Positions 1 through 9,777 are shown, counted from the first letter of the stretch. The stretch: 32,354 nucleotides of DNA from Fulvivirga imtechensis AK7 (GCF_000331535.1 NZ_AMZN01000117.1:1-32354); one strand, 5' to 3'. The notes: generated by a model not told the origin, from the sequence alone. Numbers and translations are program-made.

Positions 1-3000
1 TAGGTGCCTTGTGGGGTGGTTTGGGAGCCTAGCTGGGTGGGAACGCTATAGTTGTAAGCAGCGCCAAAGTCCGGCAGGTTTTTGAAGGTGTAGTCATCGT
101 AATAGGTGACGGTCAGGTAGTCGTTGGCAGCTACTCCGGTGGGGTAGCTTTGGTCGGTGTAGCCGTGGACTGTCGTGCCCCGGGTTTCATACCAGGCATC
201 TTCGTCTCCCACTCTGCCGTTTACATGGACCTGCATGTCTGCCTGGTCAAAATTATTGTCATCAGTTAAAATGCCAGTGTTAATGGGGCGATTCAGTGCA
301 TCATACTTTGTAAAAGTCCACTCATTATCCAGGTTTGCATTCTGTAAATGCTTTCTCTGGTTGCCGTCCTGGGTGAGTACCAGCCTGTCCCTTTTGTCGT
401 AGACCATATATACCCAGTCGGCTCCGGGCACACGCTTTTCGATCATGCGCTTGCGGCCATCGTATTTGTAGCAGAAGGCCCATTGGGCCAGGAAGGGGTC
501 ATTGATAGTGGCTCCTTCGGATAGTTTTTGATTGGCCATGGGAGGTAATACAAATCTTAAGTTGCCGAAATCATCGTAGATGTAGTAGGTGTCGGCCCAA
601 TCTTCGGTAGTGGCTCCGTTTTCGTGGACTTGTACTCTTTTGAGGATGGTACGGCCGAGTTTATCTACAAATTCTATGGTTTGGTGGTTTTCTTCGTCTG
701 TGGTGATGGTTTTGGTGAGTTGGCCTGGATCGTATAGCGTGCTGCTTGGTGTACCAAAAGTTATAATCCAAACTTTTACATTATCTGCAGCCGTATTGAT
801 GTCATACGCAAATTTTACGGTTTTTCCTGCTTGTGGATTTCCTTCGACTGGTTGCCAGGCTTCTCCGGGGGCGCCTTGTTCCATCAACCTATTAGCTCTC
901 GAAGGCTCATATTTTGTAACAGAATATGGAATTGCGTCATTTGCAACCCCAGACGTCCCTTGATAAAAGGCGCTAACTTCACTACCTATTGAAGGTTTAT
1001 ACGCACCATCATTTGCAGTGCTTACATAAGGCAGGAATGATTTATATTTTCTACCTGTATCATCATATTCTACTCCGGTCACAATATCCTTTTTGTCGGG
1101 CTCAGGAGAACCACTTTTGGCAATAATCTGCACAACTCGCCCAAAACCATCATAATGTTGTACATTGATACTCGAGTTATATGGATTTTGCATATCTATG
1201 CTTCCCTGAGTTAAGTATCCCTTTTTTAAAGGATTTATACTTGTTATTGTGAACTGGCAGTCCTCCCACAATGGAGCGACAATAAATGAGGCAAGAGTCC
1301 TCCATTCACATGGGCTTTTCGCTCGCAGAAAATACTCCTTCGGTTCATACACCTTTAGAGCATTACCAGACATCGCGCTTGCTTCGGAAGTGCCGTTATC
1401 ACTTTCTTGCCAAAACCAGGTCACTTCCGGCTCGGTTGGTCCTCCCTGATACATTAAAACTGCAGAACCACAACTATATGTAGCTGCAATGGTAACGTTG
1501 TCTATGTAACCTTCTTTTATCCATACGGCATCCAACTTTTCCTTCAGAATAACCTGCGTCTCTTCAGTCTCATCAAAGTAGGAATAAACCTTTTTTATAT
1601 TTCCATACCCTGGGGCAGTCCAACTCACACCTTTCCTTCCGTCTGCAGCATTAAACAATCCACCTCCTGTTGATTCAAAGGTACAAGTAGCATCAGGATG
1701 ACCTGATAAGTAACAATCGTTTTCGTAATAATCTTTACAAAGTCTCCACACCTCCCGGCAATTATCAAGGTCCAGAGAAAAGCTTGTTCTGGTAGCACTT
1801 TTACAAGTTCCATTAAATGCCTCGATATAAAAGGTCCTGGTATCGGTTTTATTAAAAATATAGGAATTACCAGTATAGAAAGGAGTACCTCCTGAGGCGC
1901 CTGTATACCAGCGATCAGTTGTACTGGACGAGGTAACCGTCACAGTATTACCTCCAAAGTTAGCACAAGCCTCTTCCTGTGTGACTACAGGTGGATCAGG
2001 CAAAGCTTTCCAGCCACTAACTGTAGATACTGAAATCGGATTACTCCAACCGCAATAATTTTTGGCTTTAAGATAATATGTCTTTGGCTGTAAAACACGG
2101 TAAGGGTTAGCAGCATGCACAGCATCTTCATTATATCCTCCACCACTATCCTGCCAGTACCATTTAACATCCCCTGAAGAACTACCATTGTACTTGATCA
2201 GAGCCTCTCCACATTGGTAGGTAATCGAAAATGTCGTTTGTGGAGGTGCAGGCTTGTTGTTAATATCCACTGTAGCTACTACTGCTCTTATAGGATAGGT
2301 TTGTCCATTATAACTATACTCAGCCGTACGTACCACTGAGCCTTCTCCCTGCTGATTCCAGGTCACAGTGATCTGATCCCCATTACTCGTCCACGTACCT
2401 CCGATTACCTCCCACCCACAAGACTGAAGCGTTCCCTGACCAAAATTGCAAGAGAATGTATAGCTTTTAACATCCCCTACACAAACTTTAATATCGTCAG
2501 TACCCGCCCAGTTAACGCGAGACCTTAGCGAGCTACGACATCCATTATTGTTGGCTCCAATATAATAATCACCCGGGTCAGTTTTAGGAAAAGTTTTTGA
2601 CAAGCCGGTATAAAACGGACTTCCACCTGAAGCACTTGTATACCACTCATCGGTTGAGCGGGATGCTGTTACAGTAACATAATCCCTATTAAAATCTAAA
2701 TTAACGGCAGGAGCACCTGGAATAGACTTCCATCCGGATGCAACAGATATCTTTTTTGAAACATTGCTCCACCCGCAAGAAGCTTTTGCTCTTAGATAAT
2801 AGTCTTTAGGTTCTCGAGCTATATACTGCCTTGCTGCACTGGCAGCGCTGGTAGAGGTACCAAATTCTTCCTCTTGCCAATACCATTGCATGTCCTCGTC
2901 AGGATTGCCGGTATAGGTCAGGGTGGCTGACCCACAGTCATAAGAGACAACTGACAATACTGCATCCGGAGATGATGGGACAGATACAACATGAACTTCC

Positions 3001-3350
3001 GCCACTGTGAAACTCGAAGTAACATATTCATTGGTATAGGTATTAAAATATTTTATGTATCTTCTAACTTTCCCGTAACCAAGTTTATTCCATGTGACAT
3101 CTATTTGCTCGTCTTCAGGTGCTCCATAAGTATATCCACCAGTAATCTCCCACCAACATTCAGAACCAGTGCCCTGACCTATATTGCAAGTAGCATAATA
3201 AGGTAAAGTCCAATTTAGACACACTTCCGGAATATCACTAACATTGCTCCGCTCCCTCTCAGGCCTATCGTTGTTAGCCGAAGTAAAACCAACAGCATCA
3301 AAATGGTTAGTTAATAATGTTGCAAAAAGGCAAACTAGTATCTTATTCAT
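1..3350 (-). CDS. RHS/DUF6443-type secreted protein with triplicated N-terminal module, 3' end off the window
   Basis: The frame is open from the ATG at 3350 to the left edge (1116 codons visible), so the C-terminus is missing. The first 20 residues (MNKILVCLFATLL...) resemble a signal peptide. A module of about 243 residues then repeats: the landmarks YDCGSA, YQCGEA and YSCGSA fall at residues 137, 378 and 625, each followed by a WYWQ or WFWQ motif. Two copies also carry a WYT-ASGG-PFYTG block (near residues 237 and 480); the third lacks it. From about residue 700 the protein becomes DUF6443/RHS-like, with HYDGFGRVVQ at 732-741 and later YD-type motifs such as YKYDGRKRM and YDKRDRLVLTQDGN. 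Its ATG overlaps the upstream TGA (ATGA), so translation is probably coupled. Family knowledge: such proteins are surface or secreted and may end in variable toxin-like tips; the tip cannot be seen here. Confidence 0.85.
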   Translation of the reverse strand, partial: MNKILVCLFATLLTNHFDAVGFTSANNDRPERERSNVSDIPEVCLNWTLPYYATCNIGQGTGSECWWEITGGYTYGAPEDEQIDVTWNKLGYGKVRRYIKYFNTYTNEYVTSSFTVAEVHVVSVPSSPDAVLSVVSYDCGSATLTYTGNPDEDMQWYWQEEEFGTSTSAASAARQYIAREPKDYYLRAKASCGWSNVSKKISVASGWKSIPGAPAVNLDFNRDYVTVTASRSTDEWYTSASGGSPFYTGLSKTFPKTDPGDYYIGANNNGCRSSLRSRVNWAGTDDIKVCVGDVKSYTFSCNFGQGTLQSCGWEVIGGTWTSNGDQITVTWNQQGEGSVVRTAEYSYNGQTYPIRAVVATVDINNKPAPPQTTFSITYQCGEALIKYNGSSSGDVKWYWQDSGGGYNEDAVHAANPYRVLQPKTYYLKAKNYCGWSNPISVSTVSGWKALPDPPVVTQEEACANFGGNTVTVTSSSTTDRWYTGASGGTPFYTGNSYIFNKTDTRTFYIEAFNGTCKSATRTSFSLDLDNCREVWRLCKDYYENDCYLSGHPDATCTFESTGGGLFNAADGRKGVSWTAPGYGNIKKVYSYFDETEETQVILKEKLDAVWIKEGYIDNVTIAATYSCGSAVLMYQGGPTEPEVTWFWQESDNGTSEASAMSGNALKVYEPKEYFLRAKSPCEWRTLASFIVAPLWEDCQFTITSINPLKKGYLTQGSIDMQNPYNSSINVQHYDGFGRVVQIIAKSGSPEPDKKDIVTGVEYDDTGRKYKSFLPYVSTANDGAYKPSIGSEVSAFYQGTSGVANDAIPYSVTKYEPSRANRLMEQGAPGEAWQPVEGNPQAGKTVKFAYDINTAADNVKVWIITFGTPSSTLYDPGQLTKTITTDEENHQTIEFVDKLGRTILKRVQVHENGATTEDWADTYYIYDDFGNLRFVLPPMANQKLSEGATINDPFLAQWAFCYKYDGRKRMIEKRVPGADWVYMVYDKRDRLVLTQDGNQRKHLQNANLDNEWTFTKYDALNRPINTGILTDDNNFDQADMQVHVNGRVGDEDAWYETRGTTVHGYTDQSYPTGVAANDYLTVTYYDDYTFKNLPDFGAAYNYSVPTQLGSQTTPQGT

Positions 3351-6300
3351 CTTTCTGTGTATTCGTATTTATAGTTCTGAATAATATTTCCCTCTTCATC
3401 CTTAACCACAATCAATCTTCCGATCCTATCGTATGTATAGGATCGGGTATATTCATTAGGATCTGATTCTGAAAGCATTCCAAGCAGCGGGCTATATGTA
3501 TAGGTAGAAATCAATGCTCCGGCCATTGACTGATGATTTCTTAGGCTTATTAAATTTCCTCCAACAGTATTATAGGTATTGCTTAAATCGGGCCAGCTAA
3601 CTCCAATAGCTTTAACTATAGGAAATGTGTTATTGTAGCCCCAAACATATGAAGTATAAACACCACCTTTATTTAATATTTCCACAATGCGTCCACTACT
3701 ATATTTATATTGGGCTTCCGGCTCAGCATCATAATCTTCATCTGTTATCATCATATTGTTTTCAATATGCAGCGGAACAAATCCCAATACTGGTGTTCGT
3801 GGCTTCAGTGAATAAACAGCGGTCGGATAAATACCTGTTCTGTCTGAAGAAAAGTCGCTATACTCTGTATGAAAGCTTTCCAACAACCCTGATGCATTCC
3901 ATTTTGAATCTTCTAATAAAACTCCTGAACGGTATTGCCTTTTCAGGTCAAGAATTGGTTTAAGTTTGTTATCTGCTACAGCATAAGTATCATTAAGGCA
4001 TTGCTGATAATCGGGTTGGTTGAGAAGATCATTTACATAATTGATCCTCAACTCATTTTGATAATATTGCCAGCTCCTCCAGGTATTTGCCATACATACC
4101 CTATCTCCATTACAAGCGGCCACATCACTCTGATAGTTGTTGTACAATGCAGTACTATCAGTAATGTATTGTTGTTTTAAAGGAATGCTCGAAAAATTAC
4201 ACAGATCCATATCCCCAACATATTTGTATTTAAAACCGGTCAACAGTGCCCCTTCGTTACCCTCGCCACTGTAAGTCTCTATTGCCGTTGGGTTGGAGTG
4301 ATAATCACTGCCAAATATTGTCTCTACTCTCTTAATTACCGGTTCCTTCTCAGGCAGTTTGGGATTGTAAATCTTTTCAATAACCGTTGATTCAGCCTTT
4401 TTGTAGCTTTTGTAGTCATATTCCTTAGCCCAAAGTATATTCAGTTTAGGGTCAGTCTGAACACGTAGTGCCTTAGACCCCACCAAATCCCTGCTGAAAT
4501 CGGAAGCATAAAAAGTTTCCTGAACAGGATTTCCATTGACGTGAAACACCCCATGATATTCTAACTCGCCACGATAGGGATCATATGGTTCTGGCTGCGG
4601 CGGGTATTCAGGTATGACGAATGGATCACATGATGAAATATCTACAATGCGTTCACTAACGTCTCCTGAATATTGAAAACCACCTTTGTATTTATAAATT
4701 TCATATCCTCCATCAGCCTGAACCACCTTCACTTCACTGTATCCGAGATGGTACCCCTGAGCAGATCGCAAGGGATGAACACTAGACGGTGATATCAAAT
4801 AGAGATAAGTGCCATCCCCGGTATCCTTACATCCACCTGGAACCCAACTCCCATCAGGGGTACCCACACCGCTAAAACTAAGATAATTAACTTCATTTCT
4901 TAATATATATATATAGTTGGGTCGCCCGAACAACGTACCTGTGTCCTCACCATATTCATTAACATACTGATAATTCGTTCTGACTTCATCATGCAGCCCT
5001 TCATTTAAAATGAGTTCTTCAATTCGCAAGCCTCCTACCTCACGTGTTTGGCTACCACAATTAGTATAAGGTGGGGGACAATGCCAGTAGCTCATTGTAT
5101 GATTTCCAAAAACAAAATTTGCCGTACCACCGGTGGGATAAATGACCTGTTCAAGAACTCCGGTTTTCATTTGTGGCCAGTGACCTTCCCTGTCTGCTCC
5201 AGACGAAAAAGTAGTACCTCCATCGGTGGAAACCTTTGGAGTCAGGTCTTCATTTGCATCCGCACCGTTGTAGTAACCCCAGTGGTCCTGAGCAAAACTG
5301 AGATTCCGTGGCACTTTTGCACCTTCAAAGTAGGTGAACTGATATGGAAGAGAGATCATACTTCCATCACATGATTTCTCCTGTAAGGAAAGCAACTTTA
5401 ACCTCTTTTTATCAGTATGAAGATTTAAGCTATATGTATTATTTAATTCAGCAAGATAGCCTTTTAGTACAGAACTATTGTCGACAAAGTAGTCGTATTT
5501 AAATTCATACACTTTACAAAAGTCGTTATCATTAGATATCTCTATCCTCGAAAGTGACTTTGCATTATCATTATCGTAATCAGTTAAATCATTCCATGTT
5601 GTGCTGGTATAACGAGACAGATCTTCCCTAAAGCTATTATGTGGAACAAAACGAACACTACCATTTGTAAAAGTAATTTCGCTCAACCTTAATCCGTCAA
5701 TAGAATTTTTTATTAGTGTGATACCGTCCGGTGGAGCATATTGCCCTGCGGCATCTTCAGGAGATAGTGAAAGGCTGTAATAAGCATATTTTTCTTCGGT
5801 GTAAGAAAGGTTAATAGCCCATTGGTTATCCGGTGACTCTATTTTATACAGATACCAACTTGAAAAAGTCTTTAAACTGACGGTTGTACTTTGAGCATTC
5901 TCATAATAGCTCGAAGTTCTCTCAACAGCATCAATATCTCCGGTATTCCCAACAGTTTTTCCAAAATAGTACTTAATCCCGTCTGGCGTGGTCACTGCCC
6001 ATCCATACAGATACTCCTGACTCAAATTACAACCATTTCCATCACAAAATAATGGCTCAATGTGTAAATCCTGATTAGCTGGAATAATAGCGACAGAACC
6101 ATCCTCTTTGAAATGAAACTTTCCTGAATAGCCACTGAAGTTGAAGAAAAACAGATCAGGCTCTCCATCCTTTTTACCACTGGAAAAATCATACCAATCT
6201 GGGCCTTGCTCATCATAAGGTGGGATTCCCTCATATAGATAACTAAAATAGCCATTATCCCGTAAATAAGATCCGCTCCCACCGTATAAATATAACTCGT

Positions 6301-6649
6301 CAGGCCTCCCCTGGATAGTTCGAGTAATCATTCCACCAGCGTTCAATGACCACCCAGCTCCGGTCCAGCTGGCCTGTTCCATCACTTTTAAACCAGATGC
6401 ATGATAGCTTAAACTGATTGGAAGCTCTAAAGGTCCTTCCTTAACAGTATAAAGAGGGATAGATATGTTTGGAATCCCTGTGTGGTAATTTACAGGAATA
6501 TCAGCAAATTTTGCCAAGGAAGCGGCATTAGGAGAAGCAATAAATACATCTTGAAAAGGATTAATTTCCTGAGCAATTAAAGAAGCTGGTAAAGCAAAGT
6601 AGAGGATTAAAATCCCTGAGAGCACAGATCGCCTTAGATAAAAAGCCAT
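3347..6649 (-). CDS. RHS repeat family secreted protein, upstream partner
   Basis: This encodes about 1100 residues. The ATG at 6649 is preferred over the in-frame TTG at 6658. A signal peptide ends near ...PASLIAQ. The N-terminal region has the hallmark Bacteroidota RHS sequence: DIPVNYHTGIPNISIPLY, then LPISLSYHASGLKV and GAGWSLNAGGMITR. The C-terminus has YD-repeat-like text (SYTYDRIGRLIVVKDEEGN) and stops soon after, without a hydrophobic toxin-like tip. The stop codon overlaps the start of the next RHS-family gene in an ATGA arrangement. Inference: the two proteins are made together and may act as one surface system, such as adhesion, gliding or contact-dependent antagonism. No C-terminal type IX secretion domain was recognised. 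Confidence 0.85.
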   Translation of the reverse strand: MAFYLRRSVLSGILILYFALPASLIAQEINPFQDVFIASPNAASLAKFADIPVNYHTGIPNISIPLYTVKEGPLELPISLSYHASGLKVMEQASWTGAGWSLNAGGMITRTIQGRPDELYLYGGSGSYLRDNGYFSYLYEGIPPYDEQGPDWYDFSSGKKDGEPDLFFFNFSGYSGKFHFKEDGSVAIIPANQDLHIEPLFCDGNGCNLSQEYLYGWAVTTPDGIKYYFGKTVGNTGDIDAVERTSSYYENAQSTTVSLKTFSSWYLYKIESPDNQWAINLSYTEEKYAYYSLSLSPEDAAGQYAPPDGITLIKNSIDGLRLSEITFTNGSVRFVPHNSFREDLSRYTSTTWNDLTDYDNDNAKSLSRIEISNDNDFCKVYEFKYDYFVDNSSVLKGYLAELNNTYSLNLHTDKKRLKLLSLQEKSCDGSMISLPYQFTYFEGAKVPRNLSFAQDHWGYYNGADANEDLTPKVSTDGGTTFSSGADREGHWPQMKTGVLEQVIYPTGGTANFVFGNHTMSYWHCPPPYTNCGSQTREVGGLRIEELILNEGLHDEVRTNYQYVNEYGEDTGTLFGRPNYIYILRNEVNYLSFSGVGTPDGSWVPGGCKDTGDGTYLYLISPSSVHPLRSAQGYHLGYSEVKVVQADGGYEIYKYKGGFQYSGDVSERIVDISSCDPFVIPEYPPQPEPYDPYRGELEYHGVFHVNGNPVQETFYASDFSRDLVGSKALRVQTDPKLNILWAKEYDYKSYKKAESTVIEKIYNPKLPEKEPVIKRVETIFGSDYHSNPTAIETYSGEGNEGALLTGFKYKYVGDMDLCNFSSIPLKQQYITDSTALYNNYQSDVAACNGDRVCMANTWRSWQYYQNELRINYVNDLLNQPDYQQCLNDTYAVADNKLKPILDLKRQYRSGVLLEDSKWNASGLLESFHTEYSDFSSDRTGIYPTAVYSLKPRTPVLGFVPLHIENNMMITDEDYDAEPEAQYKYSSGRIVEILNKGGVYTSYVWGYNNTFPIVKAIGVSWPDLSNTYNTVGGNLISLRNHQSMAGALISTYTYSPLLGMLSESDPNEYTRSYTYDRIGRLIVVKDEEGNIIQNYKYEYTER

Positions 6650-6875
6650 TGATTCCAATTTAAGTAAATGAACTGCTTATTAGTGTTCAAATAAATGTTA
6701 GAAAAGAAATAGTTCGCAATTTAACAGGCTCTAAATTCAAAACAAAATATTACATTCTTTTTTTGTAATGTTTTTTAATAAAAATACAATAAATCAAATA
6801 CTGATAAATAGAGGATTGGTAAACGAACCAAATGGCGAAGAAAATTTGGACAGAAAATGGGATACTGTAAGTTGG
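6650..6875. other. AT-rich gap upstream of the RHS pair
   Basis: This AT-rich stretch lies between the RHS promoter side and the stop of the universal stress gene. A weak inverted repeat (ATTAC at 6749, GTAAT at 6765) surrounds a T-run. No confident promoter match to TAnnTTTG was found on the minus strand, although the RHS promoter must lie here or further upstream. Confidence 0.4.
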
Positions 6876-7712
6876 CTAATAAACAAAAACCGGACTCTCC
6901 GTCTCCTTCACCACCTGCTCGGTATACTGTCTTTCAGATTCCGAGGTTTTGCTGAAACGGCTGATGGCGATATAGTCAGCATTTTCATCGGTGGCGTATT
7001 GACGCACCGCTTTTTCTTTGTGGTCGCTGTCTATTACGCGTACGGCATCTGCGGAAAGATTGTGCTTTCTGAGGTAGGCTCGGATTCGGGCAGTGGTCCA
7101 TTTCTTTTTGTCAGCAGGGTCGTTGACGTGTATGTAGTGGATCTTTGAGGATAGCTTTTTGGCAATCTCTACCAGGTTAAAAATATTGTCCTGGTCAAGT
7201 GAGTCAAAGTCGAGCGAGACAACTACCTTTTGGTGCTCCCTGAATTGGTGAGAGTGATTGTTGCATACCATGATCGGGCACGTAACTTCAATCAAATCCC
7301 GGGCCTTACTGGCCTTGTAAAATGAGTCACCCACGGTATGTGCTTCGGTAATTCCGATAACGATCAGGTCGATATGCTTATTTTTGAGCTGCTTTTTAAC
7401 ACCGGAAGCCAATTTATCGATTTTAATCTCGGAATGCACTGTGACGTCAGCCTTATCCATTTCCTTCAGCATATCAGCCAGCCGCTGTTCATTTTCCCTC
7501 AGCAGATTAATGGAAGATGACAGATCAATACTTATAGCTTCAATATCAGCGCCGGCTTTCCTAACCCGTTTTTTCTTTACAGGAGGGATAAAATTGACCA
7601 GGTAAACATCGGTATTCAACTGCTTTGCCAGTTCTATGGCATTCATTACTGCATGTCTGGCTGCCTCTGTAAAGTCAACAGGAACCAGGATGCCTTTTGC
7701 TTGATTTCCCAT
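6876..7712 (-). CDS. Universal stress protein, two-domain UspA type
   Basis: This 278-residue cytosolic protein has two UspA-like halves. The first begins with GILVPVDFTEAARHAVMNA (about 7-25) and ends near DLIEVTCPIMVCNN. The second begins near KVVVSLDFDSLDQDN (about 163) and ends with the C-terminal strand ESPVFVY. The ATP-binding G-x2-G-x9-G-S/T motif is not intact: the first half has GITEAHTVGDSFYKAS and the second has SRFSKTSESERQ. Nucleotide binding is therefore uncertain. The gene lies 45 bp downstream of Dps on the same strand, so co-transcription under stress or stationary-phase control is likely. Its ATG start has no strong Shine-Dalgarno sequence. Confidence 0.85.
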   Translation of the reverse strand: MGNQAKGILVPVDFTEAARHAVMNAIELAKQLNTDVYLVNFIPPVKKKRVRKAGADIEAISIDLSSSINLLRENEQRLADMLKEMDKADVTVHSEIKIDKLASGVKKQLKNKHIDLIVIGITEAHTVGDSFYKASKARDLIEVTCPIMVCNNHSHQFREHQKVVVSLDFDSLDQDNIFNLVEIAKKLSSKIHYIHVNDPADKKKWTTARIRAYLRKHNLSADAVRVIDSDHKEKAVRQYATDENADYIAISRFSKTSESERQYTEQVVKETESPVFVY

Positions 7713-7757
7713 AACAATAGCGTTTCAGACGTAACCTGTTGGCTGCCTGGGGTGATC

Positions 7758-8300
7758 TTATTTTTTTGTAGCAAACGCGGTAAACATCCAATGACTCTTT
7801 TCCATCTTCTTAATGAAGGAGTTTATCATGTCTTCCGTGCCCACATCACCCGTGTCAATGGCTGCATCGGCTACGTTTACCATGTAAGATAGTAATATTT
7901 CAAAGTCTTTCAATATTTCAGACACCATTTCCATTCCTGAAAGGTTAGATCCCGTTTCTTTTATCTCAGAGTTGGCAAGATATTCTTTGAGACTGCTCAT
8001 AGGGGTGTAACCAAAAACTCTGATCCGTTCGGCTATATCATCAATATTTTCAATAGCCTCGTTATACTGCTCCTCAAACTTTTCATGAAGGTCAAAGAAG
8101 TCGGGGCCTACTACATTCCAGTGATAGTTCCTGAGCTTTTGATAGTGTATCTGGTAGTTGGCCAACAACTGATTCAGTGAGTTGACTATTTCTGCGGTAT
8201 CAGGTTTAGAAAAGCCAAGCTTTTTATACTCCCAATACCTCTTGTCTTTTTTTGATGCTTTCGATTCGTCTTGAATTTCTCGTGTAGTATGTGATCCCAT
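7758..8300 (-). CDS. dps: Dps-family ferritin-like DNA protection protein
   Basis: This is a 180-residue protein. The Dps ferroxidase ligands are all present with the spacing known from E. coli Dps: H60 (in NYHWNVVG), H72 (in DLHEKFEEQY), D87 and E91 (in IDDIAERI). Family role: a dodecameric cytosolic shell that oxidises Fe(II) with hydrogen peroxide, stores iron and in some members binds DNA. The N-terminal tail of about 30 residues is lysine-rich (KASKKDKRYWEYKK), which could allow DNA binding (inference). An AGGAA sequence lies 9 bp before the ATG. The universal stress gene follows 45 bp downstream, and a formate/nitrite-family channel is divergent. Confidence 0.93.
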   Translation of the reverse strand: MGSHTTREIQDESKASKKDKRYWEYKKLGFSKPDTAEIVNSLNQLLANYQIHYQKLRNYHWNVVGPDFFDLHEKFEEQYNEAIENIDDIAERIRVFGYTPMSSLKEYLANSEIKETGSNLSGMEMVSEILKDFEILLSYMVNVADAAIDTGDVGTEDMINSFIKKMEKSHWMFTAFATKK

Positions 8301-8434
8301 TTTATTATTCCTGTTGTTTGATTATTAGAATAACAATTACCATACAAATAAGTTGATGTTATCAAGAAAGTTCAGCCACAGAGGGTCAGGGCGTCCTTAG
8401 AAGTGTTATTTAAATATTTTTACAGGCTCACCGT

Positions 8435-8442
8435 TAGTTTTG
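8435..8442 (+). promoter_or_regulatory. Candidate Bacteroidota -7 element for the FNT gene
   Basis: TAGTTTTG matches the Bacteroidota primary sigma -7 consensus TAnnTTTG. It lies about 90 bp before the preferred ATG of the channel gene. No clear -33 TTTG was found at the usual distance, so this is a weak call. Confidence 0.3.
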
Positions 8443-8531
8443 ACTATTTCCGGTACAATGATCGAGAAAAGCACTGTACTATTTGTAGAATAAACACCAC
8501 TCTTAAACATTCAATATCTTTTCTTCTTTAT

Positions 8532-9392
8532 ATGAATGTTATGAAACTACAGAATATATTTAGATCAAAACCTCAGAAAGTCGAAGACGTAAGTAATGAG
8601 CCAAAGACGGTATATCACATTTTCCGGGAGCAGATCAATACCGGGCTGGCGGTACACAATCGCTCATCTCAGGGCCTTTTCGCCTCCTCTCTGGCTGCCG
8701 GTCTCGAGGTAGGCTTTACGCTGTTTTTAAGTGGTGTGTTATACACATTGCTCCACCCTCATATTTCTGAATATGCTATGCACCTGGTCATTGCATTCGC
8801 CTATCCTATTGGATTTATTTTTGTGATCATCGGGCGCTCAGAGCTGTTTACCGAGCATACCACACTGGCTGTTATTCCTGTGCTGAGAGGTTCTGCCTCT
8901 ATTAAAAGTCTGGCCAGGCTGTGGAGCATTATTTATGTGGGCAACCTGATAGGCGGATATGTGATGGCTATGATCTTAAGTGGTCTTGGCCCGACCATGG
9001 GCATTATTTCCGACAATGCCTTTTACCACCTGGCGCATAACATGGTGAAGTACAACTGGCTGGTAATATTGGGAAGCAGCATTTTGGCCGGCTGGCTGAT
9101 GGGACAGCTCTCCTGGCTGGTCACCTCGTCTCAGGAAACGATCAGCCGTATACTCATGATCGTGCTGATCACCTCGCTCATTGGGCTGGGCGGTCTGCAT
9201 CACTCTATAGTAGGCTCTATCGAAGTTTTTGCCGGTGTAATAACCTCCAGAATTGAAATAGTCGATTATTTCCACTTCCAGTTTTGGACCACGTTGGGGA
9301 ATATCATCGGGGGGGTGGTGTTTGTTTCGGTGATCAAATTCAGCACCATCAAGTTCAGCGAAATGAAAAAGAAGGATAAAACGCTGGAGTAG
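8532..9392 (+). CDS. Formate/nitrite transporter (FNT) family membrane channel
   Basis: From the ATG at 8532 the protein is 286 residues; an ATG at 8541 is equally possible. The frame stays open upstream to a GTG at 8403, but that stretch does not look like protein. About six membrane segments follow a hydrophilic N-terminus (NEPKTVYHIFREQI). Family-like text includes LFASSLAAGLEVGFTLF, IIGRSELFTEHTTLAVIPVL and GLGGLHHSIVGSIEVFAG. The histidine in GLHHSIVGS probably corresponds to the conserved central-pore histidine of FocA (inference). It resembles the YfdC-like branch, whose substrate is not established. It is divergent from dps/usp, in a stress context. Confidence 0.85.
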   Translation: MNVMKLQNIFRSKPQKVEDVSNEPKTVYHIFREQINTGLAVHNRSSQGLFASSLAAGLEVGFTLFLSGVLYTLLHPHISEYAMHLVIAFAYPIGFIFVIIGRSELFTEHTTLAVIPVLRGSASIKSLARLWSIIYVGNLIGGYVMAMILSGLGPTMGIISDNAFYHLAHNMVKYNWLVILGSSILAGWLMGQLSWLVTSSQETISRILMIVLITSLIGLGGLHHSIVGSIEVFAGVITSRIEIVDYFHFQFWTTLGNIIGGVVFVSVIKFSTIKFSEMKKKDKTLE

Positions 9393-9777
9393 CGTGCAAA
9401 TCCAGCGACCATAGATCCTAATGACGGCAGGAGCCAAGCCGGTGAGAGAAAACTCTGTCGTCATCGCGCCTATTCCCGTGCTTGCCACGAAGAGAATCGA
9501 AGCGATCCCCTCTTACTGCACTCCAAAGAAGCGGGGATTGCCGCACTTCGTTCGCAATGACGGCTTTAGAAATGTGGCGAAGCAAACGTCACTGCGAGCG
9601 ACTGAAAGGGAGCGCGGCAGTCCCCTAAAATTGAAAGAATGATTAAAGTTGCGAAGTAATATAGTTCCCGTTATTGATTGGGGGATTGCCACGTCAGGAG
9701 CGGCTTCCCGTGCGTCAGTCTGCTCCTTCCTCCCGACATAAAGCTCGGGACAGGTCGCAATGACGATAAATTTTGAG

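Noticed and set aside
589-963. Plus-strand 124-codon frame in the left-edge RHS region
   Set aside because: Antisense to the continuous RHS reading frame that extends from 3350 to the left edge.
6768-7148. Plus-strand 126-codon frame opposite the end of the universal stress gene
   Set aside because: The second half is antisense to a well-supported Usp domain and the first half is AT-rich non-coding sequence.
8403-8531. Upstream extension of the FNT gene from a GTG codon
   Set aside because: The added residues do not look like an FNT N-terminus, and a good -7 promoter element lies inside this stretch.
8976-9488. Minus-strand 170-codon frame overlapping the FNT channel gene end
   Set aside because: Antisense to membrane segments of the channel and low in protein-like features.
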